From the NCBI RefSeq assembly GCF_024205705.1, contig NZ_CP073115.1, forward strand, positions 2,294,001 to 2,358,000: a stretch of 64,000 bases of DNA. The letters run 5' to 3'. This DNA comes from Neisseria subflava (lineage in GTDB: Bacteria > Pseudomonadota > Gammaproteobacteria > Burkholderiales > Neisseriaceae). Both the position numbers and the translations under genes were made by a program. Positions 50,158-57,595 of the stretch are shown here, piece by piece. Numbering within the stretch: position 1 is the first letter of the stretch; each line of letters begins with the position of its first letter. Below the pieces are notes generated by a model. It made no database searches and had not been told where the DNA came from. It saw nothing but the letters and a program-made list of their open reading frames with translations.

Positions 50158-50176
50158 TGTCGCCGGTATTCCCTAA
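49991..50176 (+). pseudogene. Truncated IS1106-type transposase
   Basis: 61 codons: only the N-terminal DUF772-type start remains, no catalytic residues. The last six codons (VAGIP and neighbours) are foreign to the transposase. Confidence 0.85.
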
Positions 50177-50200
50177 GCGGTACGGCAACCTAAAACAAAT

Positions 50201-50231
50201 GCCGTCTGAACTTCCGTTTCAGACGGCATTG
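50201..50231. terminator. AT-dialect DUS-pair terminator
   Basis: ATGCCGTCTGAA at 50203 and TTCAGACGGCAT at about 50218 form a tight stem. This is the AT-DUS dialect of meningococcus and gonococcus, not the AG form used elsewhere in the window. It lies just after the leftward small membrane protein gene. Confidence 0.8.
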
Positions 50232-50243
50232 TGTCCGAATGAC

Positions 50244-50480
50244 TCAATATCTTCCGCTTTTTTCACTTTCAATAATCAGATATGCCCAAATCACCGCCAC
50301 CCAAGCCGACACCGTTCCCATCGCCAGCAAAAAATGCTGCCAATCCGTCATTGGCGGCACAGGGCAACGGCTGCATTCGATTTCCGCACCGCCCAACAAC
50401 CGGTACAGCAGCATATCCGCAATCCAAAGCAACAACGGGTATTTCAAACGCTGCAACCAAAAAAACAACCACGTCCACAC
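50244..50480 (-). CDS. Small inner membrane protein, 78 residues
   Basis: Starts at a GTG (50480) with GGGAAGG seven bases upstream. Two membrane segments (about residues 3-30 and 47-70) separated by a loop with a Cys pair region (IECSRCPVPPM). It is divergent from dinG and ends in a terminator hairpin, which supports it as a real gene. Function unknown. Confidence 0.65.
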   Translation of the reverse strand: MWTWLFFWLQRLKYPLLLWIADMLLYRLLGGAEIECSRCPVPPMTDWQHFLLAMGTVSAWVAVIWAYLIIESEKSGRY

Positions 50481-50568
50481 GGTTTACCTTCCCCTATTCC
50501 GACAACGATATTGTACCGCTTCCGTGCAATGTTAAAATAAGCCCACTTCTACCGCCGTACAAAACACC

Positions 50569-52719
50569 ATGCTCACCGATTTAGAAAAAAACGCCATCCG
50601 CGACCATTACCAAAATATCGGCAAAAACCTGCCCGGTTTCCGTCCGCGCGCTTCGCAGCGGGAAATGATTGCGGCGATTGCCAACGCTTTTTCGCGGACG
50701 TTGACGCGTGAAGAAGGCGAAGAAGCGCCCAAACGCGAGGGCGAGAGCATTGCCGTAATCGAAGGGCCGACCGGCGTGGGTAAATCGTTGGCCTATCTTT
50801 TGGCCGGCGGCATCATGGCGCAAACGCGCGGCAAACGGCTGATTGTCAGTAGCGCGACGGTGGCTTTGCAGGAGCAGTTGGTTGACCGCGATTTACCGTT
50901 TCTGGTCGAAAAAAGCGGTTTGGAGCTGACCTTTGCGCTTGCCAAAGGGCGTGGCCGTTATCTTTGTCCCTACAAACTCTATCAACTGACGCAAAACAAC
51001 GCTCAGCAAAACCTGCTTGGTTTTGAAGCACCGGAAGTGTTGTGGGACAGTAAACCCAAGCCGGAAGAATTAAATCTGCTGCGTGATATTGCTGATGAAT
51101 TTTCCGCCCGTCGCTTTAATGGCGACCGCGACGCTTGGCCGGAAAAAATCGATGACGCGATTTGGCTCAAAGTCACCAACGACCGCCACGGCTGTCTGAA
51201 ATCCGCCTGTCCCAACCGTCCGGAATGCCCGTTCTACCTGGCACGCGATGTCTTGGAAACCGTCGATGTCGTCGTTGCCAACCATGACCTTCTGCTTGCC
51301 GACATCAGCATGGGCGGCGGCGTGATTTTGCCTGCGCCCGAAAACAGTTTCTATTGCATAGACGAAGCGCACCACCTGCCCAAAAAAGCCCTCAGCCGTT
51401 TTGCCGCCGAACATTCATGGAATATTGCCGTTTGGACGCTGGAAAAACTGCCGCAGCTGACCGGCAAAATTGCCGCGCTTACCGATAAAGCCGAACTTGC
51501 CAACCTTGCCGACGAAGCTGCCACATCCTTGCTCGACAGTCTGCATGAATGGCAGTTTCACTTGGCGGAAGAGCCGTCTTTAAGTCTGGGGTCGTCTGAA
51601 AACGACAGGCGGAAACACAACGAACCGACTTGGTTGTGGGAAGACGGCAAAATCCCCGAAGGCCTTGAAACCACAGTTTCCAATACGGCCATTGCTGCGC
51701 GCAGCCTGCTCAAACACGTTGTCGGCCTGAACGATGCGCTTTCTGCTGCACGCCGCGAAAAAGAGCAGGACGGCGCGCTCATTGACCGCCTGACCAGCGA
51801 GTTCGGCCTTTTTATCGCCCGTATCGAACAAATCAGTGCAGTTTGGGATTTGCTCTCCACCGTTCCCATTGAAGGCGAAGAGCCGTTGGCGAAATGGATA
51901 ACCCGCCGTGCCGATGACAAAAACGACTACATTTTCAATGCCAGCCCCATCAGCAGCGCATCCCACCTTGCCAACAGCCTGTGGCGGCGCGCGGCAGGCG
52001 CGGTGTTGACTTCGGCCACCCTGCAATCGCTCGGCAGCTTCAACCTGATTTTGCGCCAAACCGGCCTATTATGGCTGCCCGAAACCACCACACTTGCTTT
52101 GGAAAGCCCGTTTAATTTCGATACGCAAGGCGAGCTGTATATTCCGCCGGTTCAAGCCAGCCCCAAAGACCCTGATGCGCACACGGCCGCCATTGTCGAA
52201 TGGTTGCCGAAGCTGGTTTCGCCGGTTGAAGCCATCGGCACGCTGGTGTTGTTTTCCTCGCGCAAGCAAATGCAGGATGTCGCCTTGCGCCTGCCTGACG
52301 AATACTTGCCGCTTCTGCTTGTACAAGGCGAGTTGCCCAAGGCTGTCCTGTTGCAAAGGCACCATCAAGCCATTGCCGAAGGCAAAGCCAGCATTATTTT
52401 CGGCCTCGACAGTTTTGCCGAAGGCCTCGACCTGCCCGGCACGGCCTGCGTGCAAGTCATTATTGCCAAGCTGCCGTTTGCCATGCCGGACAACCCCATC
52501 GAGAAAACCCAAAACCGTTGGATTGAACAACGCGGCGGCAATCCCTTTATCGAAATCACGGTGCCCGAGGCCAGCATCAAATTAATCCAAGCCGTCGGCC
52601 GCCTTATCCGTACCGAACAGGATTACGGCCGCGTGACCATCCTCGACAACCGCGTCAAAACGCAACGCTACGGCCAGCAATTATTGGCCTGTCTGCCGCC
52701 GTTTAAGCGGATAGGGTAG
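50569..52719 (+). CDS. dinG: ATP-dependent DNA helicase DinG
   Basis: 716 residues of an XPD-like superfamily 2 helicase. Walker A is IEGPTGVGKSLAYL; the iron-sulfur cluster cysteines lie in YLCPYKL and CLKSACPNRPECPFY; the DEAH box is CIDEAHHL; helicase motif VI is AVGRLIRTEQDYG. It unwinds 5'-to-3', acting on R-loops and replication blocks. The DUS-like copy inside the gene (about 51590) has the AGGTCGTCTGAA-type variant. Confidence 0.95.
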   Translation: MLTDLEKNAIRDHYQNIGKNLPGFRPRASQREMIAAIANAFSRTLTREEGEEAPKREGESIAVIEGPTGVGKSLAYLLAGGIMAQTRGKRLIVSSATVALQEQLVDRDLPFLVEKSGLELTFALAKGRGRYLCPYKLYQLTQNNAQQNLLGFEAPEVLWDSKPKPEELNLLRDIADEFSARRFNGDRDAWPEKIDDAIWLKVTNDRHGCLKSACPNRPECPFYLARDVLETVDVVVANHDLLLADISMGGGVILPAPENSFYCIDEAHHLPKKALSRFAAEHSWNIAVWTLEKLPQLTGKIAALTDKAELANLADEAATSLLDSLHEWQFHLAEEPSLSLGSSENDRRKHNEPTWLWEDGKIPEGLETTVSNTAIAARSLLKHVVGLNDALSAARREKEQDGALIDRLTSEFGLFIARIEQISAVWDLLSTVPIEGEEPLAKWITRRADDKNDYIFNASPISSASHLANSLWRRAAGAVLTSATLQSLGSFNLILRQTGLLWLPETTTLALESPFNFDTQGELYIPPVQASPKDPDAHTAAIVEWLPKLVSPVEAIGTLVLFSSRKQMQDVALRLPDEYLPLLLVQGELPKAVLLQRHHQAIAEGKASIIFGLDSFAEGLDLPGTACVQVIIAKLPFAMPDNPIEKTQNRWIEQRGGNPFIEITVPEASIKLIQAVGRLIRTEQDYGRVTILDNRVKTQRYGQQLLACLPPFKRIG

Positions 52720-52739
52720 TTGTGGATTGTTCAAAGGCA

Positions 52740-52777
52740 AAGGTCGTCTGAAACCAAATGTTCAGACGGCCTTTTAT
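52740..52777. terminator. Hybrid DUS-pair terminator after dinG
   Basis: AGGTCGTCTGAA (one base off the AG-DUS, matching the mucosa-type variant) at 52741 pairs with TTCAGACGGCCT at about 52761, followed by TTTT. Confidence 0.7.
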
Positions 52778-52787
52778 TCATTTCAAG

Positions 52788-53243
52788 CTATAAATCCAAT
52801 TTCATAACGGATACGGTTTCCCCGTTGTGCCAAGTCTGCGTGATTTCTTTCCAGCCGAACTTTTCATACACAGCCTGCACATCCGGCGTATAAAGAAACA
52901 GATGCGGCAAACCCAGTTCGCGTGCTTTATCCAGACAAAACGAAACCAGCTGCCTGCCTACGCCCAAACCGCGAAACTGCGGCAAAACGAACACATCGCC
53001 CAGCCAATATTCGTACTCGGGAAAACACGCCATATCAAACCGCTTTAATGCCGCCGAACCCATCAGCCGCCCTTCGTTATCCACAGCCGCAAACGCCAGC
53101 GGCAAATTATCCCCATCGAGGCACTGCGCATAGTACGCACGGATTTTATCCATAGACGACCACGGCGCAAAATCGTACCATTCCTCAAACAGCGCGAGGG
53201 CTAAAGGCTCGACAAATTCAGGCTTCAGACGGCATATGTTCAT
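52788..53243 (-). CDS. GNAT-family N-acetyltransferase
   Basis: 151 residues. The acetyl-CoA loop is LPQFRGLGVGRQLVSFCLD and the C-terminal strand-turn is VYEKFGWKEI. Substrate unknown. Codons 3-6 (Ile-Cys-Arg-Leu) lie in an AT-dialect uptake sequence at about 53224-53235. Confidence 0.88.
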   Translation of the reverse strand: MNICRLKPEFVEPLALALFEEWYDFAPWSSMDKIRAYYAQCLDGDNLPLAFAAVDNEGRLMGSAALKRFDMACFPEYEYWLGDVFVLPQFRGLGVGRQLVSFCLDKARELGLPHLFLYTPDVQAVYEKFGWKEITQTWHNGETVSVMKLDL

Positions 53244-53410
53244 ATCGGGTCCTCTTGTTGTACCGCATAGGGATAGTTTTTATAGTATAGGCCGTCTGAA
53301 AGGTTAACACATCTTAAAAAATCAGCGTAAAACACGATAAACCCGCCGCCAGCCCCATTCAAATCACTTATAATTCTGCCCATACCGCACACAAACAAAA
53401 GAAGAACACC

Positions 53411-53677
53411 ATGGCCAAGAAATTTCCCATTTTCCCGAAAAATCCCGAGCGTATCTGCTGGGGGTGCGACAAATACTGCAAAGAGGACGATTTGCAATGC
53501 GGCAACGGTTGCGAGCGCATCCAACACCCCATCGAGTTGGACGGGCGCGACTGGTATAAAAAAGGCGACTGGAGCAATTTGTTGAGCGAAGAGCAGCAAA
53601 TCGAACTTGGACTGAAGGAAGCGCCCAAGCCGGCTAAACCGCATATCAAGCTGCCTTTGAAAAACAAAACTGCTTAA
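53411..53677 (+). CDS. DUF3079 cysteine-rich small protein
   Basis: 88 residues. Five cysteines in the N-half (CWGCDKYC, LQCGNGCER) look like a metal site; the C-half is basic and proline-rich. This matches DUF3079, of unknown function. A short purine-rich AAAAGAAGAACACC region precedes the ATG; a DUS terminator follows. Confidence 0.85.
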   Translation: MAKKFPIFPKNPERICWGCDKYCKEDDLQCGNGCERIQHPIELDGRDWYKKGDWSNLLSEEQQIELGLKEAPKPAKPHIKLPLKNKTA

Positions 53678-53703
53678 ACGGCATGCCGTAAACAAACGAG
53701 ATA

Positions 53704-53752
53704 AAAAAAGGCCGTCTGAAACCTGAAAAACAGGGTTTCAGACGGCCTTTGC
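53704..53752. terminator. DUS-pair terminator between convergent DUF3079 gene and folA
   Basis: AAAAAGGCCGTCTGAAACC and its inverse; the stem extends inward through CCTG/CAGG, giving a long hairpin. Confidence 0.8.
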
Positions 53753-53761
53753 GTTGTCGGA

Positions 53762-54244
53762 TTATGATTTTACATAATGCACAAACGCGTATTCGATGCC
53801 TTTGGCGGAAACATGGTTTTCCCGAGAGGCTTCTTGCCATATTTCTGTGGAAAACTCAGGAAAAAACGCATCACCGTCCACATCCAAACCGACTTCGGTC
53901 AAACGCAAATCGGTGGCAATCGGCAGGGCTTGTGCATAAATTTGCGCGCCGCCCATGATGATGACTTCTTCCGCACCCTGACACAAAGCCAGCGCATCTT
54001 CCAAAGAGGCCGCCGTTTGCGCACCTTCGGCCTGATAATCTTGGCGGGTAATGACGATATTTTGACGGCCGGGCAGCGGCTTGCGCGGCAGCGACTCCCA
54101 TGTTTTGCGGCCCATAATGACGGGTTTGCCGGTAGTGTAGGATTTGAAAAAGGCAAAATCCTCGGGCAAATGCCAAGGCATGGTGTTGTTGATGCCGATA
54201 CAGCGGCGGGCGGCGTAGGCGGCGATAAGGGTGATTTTCGGCAT
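53762..54244 (-). CDS. folA: Dihydrofolate reductase
   Basis: 160 residues from MPKITLIAAYAARRCIGINN at 54244 (an upstream in-frame ATG at 54262 is less likely). Motifs: NTMPWHLPEDFAFFK, KPVIMGRKTWESL, and VIIMGGAQIYAQAL. It reduces dihydrofolate to tetrahydrofolate and is the target of trimethoprim. Resistance-related changes cannot be judged without a reference. Confidence 0.96.
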   Translation of the reverse strand: MPKITLIAAYAARRCIGINNTMPWHLPEDFAFFKSYTTGKPVIMGRKTWESLPRKPLPGRQNIVITRQDYQAEGAQTAASLEDALALCQGAEEVIIMGGAQIYAQALPIATDLRLTEVGLDVDGDAFFPEFSTEIWQEASRENHVSAKGIEYAFVHYVKS

Positions 54245-54362
54245 GATGAAATCCGTTTGCAAAATAAAATGATTATAGCGGAAGGGAGGCTGGATGGACT
54301 GAATGCCCGATATTCTAAAAATGTTTCAATATTTATAAAATCAATATTCAAAATGCTTAATT

Positions 54363-54415
54363 TTGACAAAAATCATTTATTGTTCATTTTTTTAGGTATA
54401 TGATAAATATCATAT
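54363..54415 (+). promoter_or_regulatory. FNR-type class II promoter of the fHbp-like gene
   Basis: TTGAC-AAAA-ATCAT (54363-54376) matches the FNR consensus TTGAT-N4-ATCAA at eight of ten positions. A -10 hexamer TATGAT lies at 54399-54404; with a start near 54411 the FNR site is centred at -41.5, the standard class II position. The -10 is part of an inverted repeat ATATGAT-AAAT-ATCATAT (54398-54415), itself FNR-like and possibly an additional operator. Meningococcal fHbp has an oxygen-responsive FNR promoter, so this is likely conserved. Confidence 0.55.
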
Positions 54416-54438
54416 CAAATAAAAAAGGAAAGGAAAAA

Positions 54439-55239
54439 ATGATGAGAACCCTCCGTATTTCTGCTTTGACTGCTTCCCTGTCTTTGATGTTGGCTGCCTG
54501 CGGCGGCGCAACAAGCGGCTTGTCAAATGCCGTGACCGAGCCGCTCAATCCGCATCCGAAAGGCGTGTTGTCCGTTGAATTGAACGAATCCGTCCCTGAA
54601 AACGGTACGTTGGAGCTGACGGCCAACGGTAAAACGCAAACCCTGCAAAAAGGCGGCAAACTCGATACCGGCTTTTTGAAAACCGATAAAGTGTCCTCTT
54701 ACGACTACGCTCAAAAAATCAAGGTAAACGACCAAGTCATCACTTTGGAAACGGGTGACTTCCAAGTGTATAAACAAAATTATTCCACTGTTGCCGCGCG
54801 TTACGCCAAACAAAAAGCCGATGACGCAGGCAAGCTGCACAATCTCGATACATACACATTCACCGTCGGCGAAGTCCAAGGCGATGAAACTGTATATCGC
54901 AATTTGCCCAAACAAGGCAGCTATCAGTATTCGGGCATTGCGTTTAACGGCGACAACCGTAGCGGCCGTCTGAAATACACCGTCGATTTCGATAAAAAAC
55001 AAGGTTACGGCAAAATCATCAGCATGGCTTCCCACAATAATGTCGACCTGTTTGCCGCAGGTATTGCCAATAACAATGGCAAAGCCGCTATCAGCGGTAA
55101 AACCAGTTTGAACGGTGTCGAAAACGGCCGTTACGATTTGAAACTCTTCGGCCCGCAGGCTGAAGAAATTGCCGGTAAGGCGCAAATCAAAGTTGGCGAC
55201 TCCACCAAAGAAATTGGTTTGGCTGGTAAAAAAGAATAG
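54439..55239 (+). CDS. Factor H binding protein-like surface lipoprotein
   Basis: 266-residue precursor from MMRTLRISALTASLSLMLAA followed by the lipobox Cys (LAAC-GG); AGGAAAGGA precedes the start. The mature protein parallels meningococcal fHbp along its length: AVTEPLNPHPKGVLSVEL, TGFLKTDKVSSYDYAQKI, VITLETGDFQVYKQNYS and YSGIAFNGDNRSGRLKYTVDF, ending KEIGLAGKKE. It lacks the long Gly stretch after the Cys (only GG). fHbp proteins are exported by Slam and bind human factor H; binding here is untested. An uptake sequence encodes part of SGRLKY. Neighbours are folA and asd, not the meningococcal cbbA. Confidence 0.85.
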   Translation: MMRTLRISALTASLSLMLAACGGATSGLSNAVTEPLNPHPKGVLSVELNESVPENGTLELTANGKTQTLQKGGKLDTGFLKTDKVSSYDYAQKIKVNDQVITLETGDFQVYKQNYSTVAARYAKQKADDAGKLHNLDTYTFTVGEVQGDETVYRNLPKQGSYQYSGIAFNGDNRSGRLKYTVDFDKKQGYGKIISMASHNNVDLFAAGIANNNGKAAISGKTSLNGVENGRYDLKLFGPQAEEIAGKAQIKVGDSTKEIGLAGKKE

Positions 55240-55241
55240 GA

Positions 55242-55277
55242 AACAAGGCCGTCTGAAAGGTTCAGACGGCCTTTTCG
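55242..55277 (+). terminator. DUS-pair terminator after the fHbp-like gene
   Basis: CAAGGCCGTCTGAA and its inverse with a very short loop followed by TTTT, 5 bp after the stop. Confidence 0.8.
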
Positions 55278-55280
55278 TAA

Positions 55281-55316
55281 CAAAAAAAGCAACGGCTCAA
55301 ACCGTTGCTTTTTTCA
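55281..55316. terminator. Second bidirectional terminator, serving asd
   Basis: AGCAACGG pairs with CCGTTGCT; the A-run on the left and T-run on the right let it terminate leftward asd transcripts and back up the preceding hairpin. Confidence 0.8.
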
Positions 55317-55328
55317 TGACAACCTAAA

Positions 55329-56444
55329 TTACAGGCTGCCCAAGATAATGCGCAATACGCGGCGCAACGGCTCGGCCGCACCCCACAAGAGTTGGTCGCC
55401 AACGGTGAACGCGCTGATGTATTTGCCACCCATCTTCAGTTTGCGGATACGGCCGACAGGAACAGACAGCGTACCGGTAACTTTGGCAGGAGTCAGCTCG
55501 TGGATGCTGGCTTCTTTTTCGTTAGGGATGACTTTCACCCAATCGTTTGCACCTGCCAAGATGGCTTCGATTTCAGAAACAGGCAGGTCTTTTTTCAGCT
55601 TCAGGGTGAGGGCTTGGCTGTGGCAGCGCATAGAACCGATGCGTACGCACAAGCCGTCGATTACGGTCGGATTGTCGCTGCGGCCGAGGATTTTGTTGGT
55701 TTCCACGCCGCCCTTCCATTCTTCTTTGGACTGGCCATTACCCAAATCCACGTCAATCCAAGGAATCAGGCTGCCGGCGAGCGGTACGCCGAAGTTGGCT
55801 TTCGGATAGTCTTCGCTGCGCAGGAAATCGGACACTTTGCGGTCGATGTCGAGGATCGCGCTGGAAGGGTCGGCAAGCTCGTCTGCCACTTGGGCGTGAA
55901 TCGCGCCCATGCCGCTGATGAGTTCGCGCATGTTTTTCGCACCCGCGCCGGAAGCGGCTTGGTAGGTCATGCTGGTTGCCCATTCGACCAAATCGTTTTG
56001 GAACAGGCCGCCCAAAGCCATCAGCATCAGGGAAACGGTGCAGTTGCCGCCGATGTAGTTTTTCACGCCGTTTTTGAGGCCGTTGTCGATGACGTTGCGG
56101 TTGACCGGGTCGAGGACGATAATCGCGTCGTCTTTCATGCGCAGGGAAGAAGCCGCGTCAACCCAGTATCCGTTCCAGCCGCTGTCGCGCAGGGGTTGGA
56201 ACACGGATTTGGTGTAATCGCCGCCCTGACAGGTAACGATGATGTCCATTTTTGCCAATTTGGCAACATCGTTGGCATCCAACAATGTTTTGGCCGCCTG
56301 ACCGAAATCAGGGGCAGCACCGCCGACGTTGGAAGTGGTAAAGAAAAACGCTTCGGGAATATGGGCGAAGTCGTTTTCTTCTTTCATACGCTGCATCAAA
56401 ACAGAGCCGACCATACCGCGCCAGCCGACAAAACCTACTTTCAT
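55329..56444 (-). CDS. asd: Aspartate-semialdehyde dehydrogenase
   Basis: 371 residues. NADP site at the start MKVGFVGWRGMVGSVLMQRM, catalytic Cys in YIGGNCTVSLMLMALGG and active-site His in MRCHSQALTLKLKK. It makes aspartate semialdehyde for lysine, diaminopimelate, methionine and threonine synthesis. Monocistronic; terminator at 55281-55316. Confidence 0.97.
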   Translation of the reverse strand: MKVGFVGWRGMVGSVLMQRMKEENDFAHIPEAFFFTTSNVGGAAPDFGQAAKTLLDANDVAKLAKMDIIVTCQGGDYTKSVFQPLRDSGWNGYWVDAASSLRMKDDAIIVLDPVNRNVIDNGLKNGVKNYIGGNCTVSLMLMALGGLFQNDLVEWATSMTYQAASGAGAKNMRELISGMGAIHAQVADELADPSSAILDIDRKVSDFLRSEDYPKANFGVPLAGSLIPWIDVDLGNGQSKEEWKGGVETNKILGRSDNPTVIDGLCVRIGSMRCHSQALTLKLKKDLPVSEIEAILAGANDWVKVIPNEKEASIHELTPAKVTGTLSVPVGRIRKLKMGGKYISAFTVGDQLLWGAAEPLRRVLRIILGSL

Positions 56445-56478
56445 GTGTTACTCCTTACAAAGAAAATCCGGATAAGTT

Positions 56479-56548
56479 TATAGTGCATTAACAAAAATCG
56501 GAACGGCATCGCCTGCCGCTTTGTTCAGATTTTTGTTAACCCACTATA
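56479..56548. repeat. Internally deleted Correia repeat (70 bp)
   Basis: Begins TATAGTGCATTAACAAAAATC and ends with the inverse GATTTTTGTTAACCCACTATA, the terminal repeats of Correia enclosed elements with their TA duplication. The usual 100-150-bp core is reduced to about 30 bp. It lies upstream of asd, where such elements can supply promoters or RNase III sites. Confidence 0.85.
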
Positions 56549-56684
56549 AAAAAGGGGAAAACAAACGTTTTAACGCCGTCTGCGGAAAATGTAAAGGTTT
56601 TTATCGAAAATTTTTAGAATGATAGGAAAATAGGTTAAGATGGCAATGAAATTGCATTTCATTAATGGTACAGAGGAAGATTAA

Positions 56685-57256
56685 ATGAGCAAAATCAATT
56701 TGTCGGATTTGCCCCAAACAGAAATAGTAGATGTCCATATTGCTTCGCCGGGGCGAGGGTTGCGGCATATTTGTTGAATAATCTGTTTACTTTTTTGATA
56801 TGGTTGCCATTCATTGTGATGGTAGTTTTCACTTTAGATGAAAGCAAAGAATTAGTTTCGGAGTCTTCTCTTTCTAATACCCCTGAATATTTTGCCATAA
56901 CATTTTTTATTTCTTTGGCTGTTTATTTGGTTTTCGGTATCTTCCAACTGTATTACATGAGCCGGGACGGTCAGTCTTTAGGTAAAAAAATTATGGGCAT
57001 CCGCGTGTTAAAAAGTGACGGGAATAATCCAGGTTTTGAAGGAACAGTTTTAATCCGCGAAGTTGTTTGGGCGCTTGCTGTTGGTGTTGTGGTAACTATT
57101 GTATCGTTGGCAATAAGTGACACGGGTGGAAACCTGATTTCTCTGCTTATAGCCTTCATCAACTTCATCATGCTCTTTTCCGTCAAACGCGACCGCCGCA
57201 CGCTCTACGATATGCTGGCCGATACGGTTGTCGTCAAATTGCCGCCGCGCCGATAA
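56685..57256 (+). pseudogene. RDD-family membrane protein gene with a frameshift
   Basis: An N-terminal frame from the ATG at 56685 (AGAGGAAGATTAA upstream) reads MSKINLSDLPQTEIVDVHIA-SPG and stops at 56776. A second frame, open through 57256, continues with VAAYLLNNLFTFLIWLPF, three more membrane segments and the C-terminal SVKRDRRTLYDMLADTVVV that defines RDD proteins. Adding one base near the GGGG at 56752-56757 would join them. Either a true inactivating mutation or a sequence error. A start at 56771 would give a truncated 161-residue form. Confidence 0.75.
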
Positions 57257-57288
57257 ATCGCTTTTTTTGATAAAAAATTGGAGATTCC

Positions 57289-57317
57289 TTTACAAATATG
57301 CTCTTACGTGCTATTAT
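57289..57317 (+). promoter_or_regulatory. tet(M) promoter
   Basis: TTTACA at 57289-57294 and TATTAT at 57312-57317, 17 bp apart, in sequence of Tn916 type. An RBS and a seven-codon frame (MRQGILK, 57349-57372) follow on the transcript. Confidence 0.8.
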
Positions 57318-57352
57318 TTAAGTGACTATTTAAAAGGAGTTAATAAATATGC

Positions 57353-57562
57353 GGCAAGGTATTCTTAAATAAACTGTCAATTTGATAGCGGGAACAAATA
57401 ATTAGATGTCCTTTTTTAGGAGGGCTTAGTTTTTTGTACCCAGTTTAAGAATACCTTTATCATGTGATTCTAAAGTATCCAGAGAATATCTGTATGCTTT
57501 GTATACCTATGGTTATGCATAAAAATCCCAGTGATAAAAGTATTTATCACTGGGATTTTTAT
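57353..57562 (+). promoter_or_regulatory. Tn916-type tet(M) attenuation leader
   Basis: GGTATTCTTAAATAAACTG near 57358 can pair with CAGTTTAAGAATACC near 57441, and a strong terminator hairpin AAAATCCCAGTGATAAA/TTTATCACTGGGATTTT lies at 57521-57560 inside the leader peptide gene. In Tn916, tetracycline-bound ribosomes on the leader peptide change these folds and allow read-through into tet(M). Confidence 0.8.
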
Positions 57563-57580
57563 GCCCTTTTGGGTTTTTGA
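57494..57580 (+). CDS. tet(M) leader peptide, 28 residues
   Basis: Reads MLCIPMVMHKNPSDKSIYHW and ends ALLGF at a stop (57578-57580) that touches the tet(M) upstream region. This is the regulatory leader ORF (orf12) of Tn916-type elements; it covers the terminator hairpin, so its translation controls transcription onward. Confidence 0.85.
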   Translation: MLCIPMVMHKNPSDKSIYHWDFYALLGF

Positions 57581-57595
57581 ATGGAGGAAAATCAC

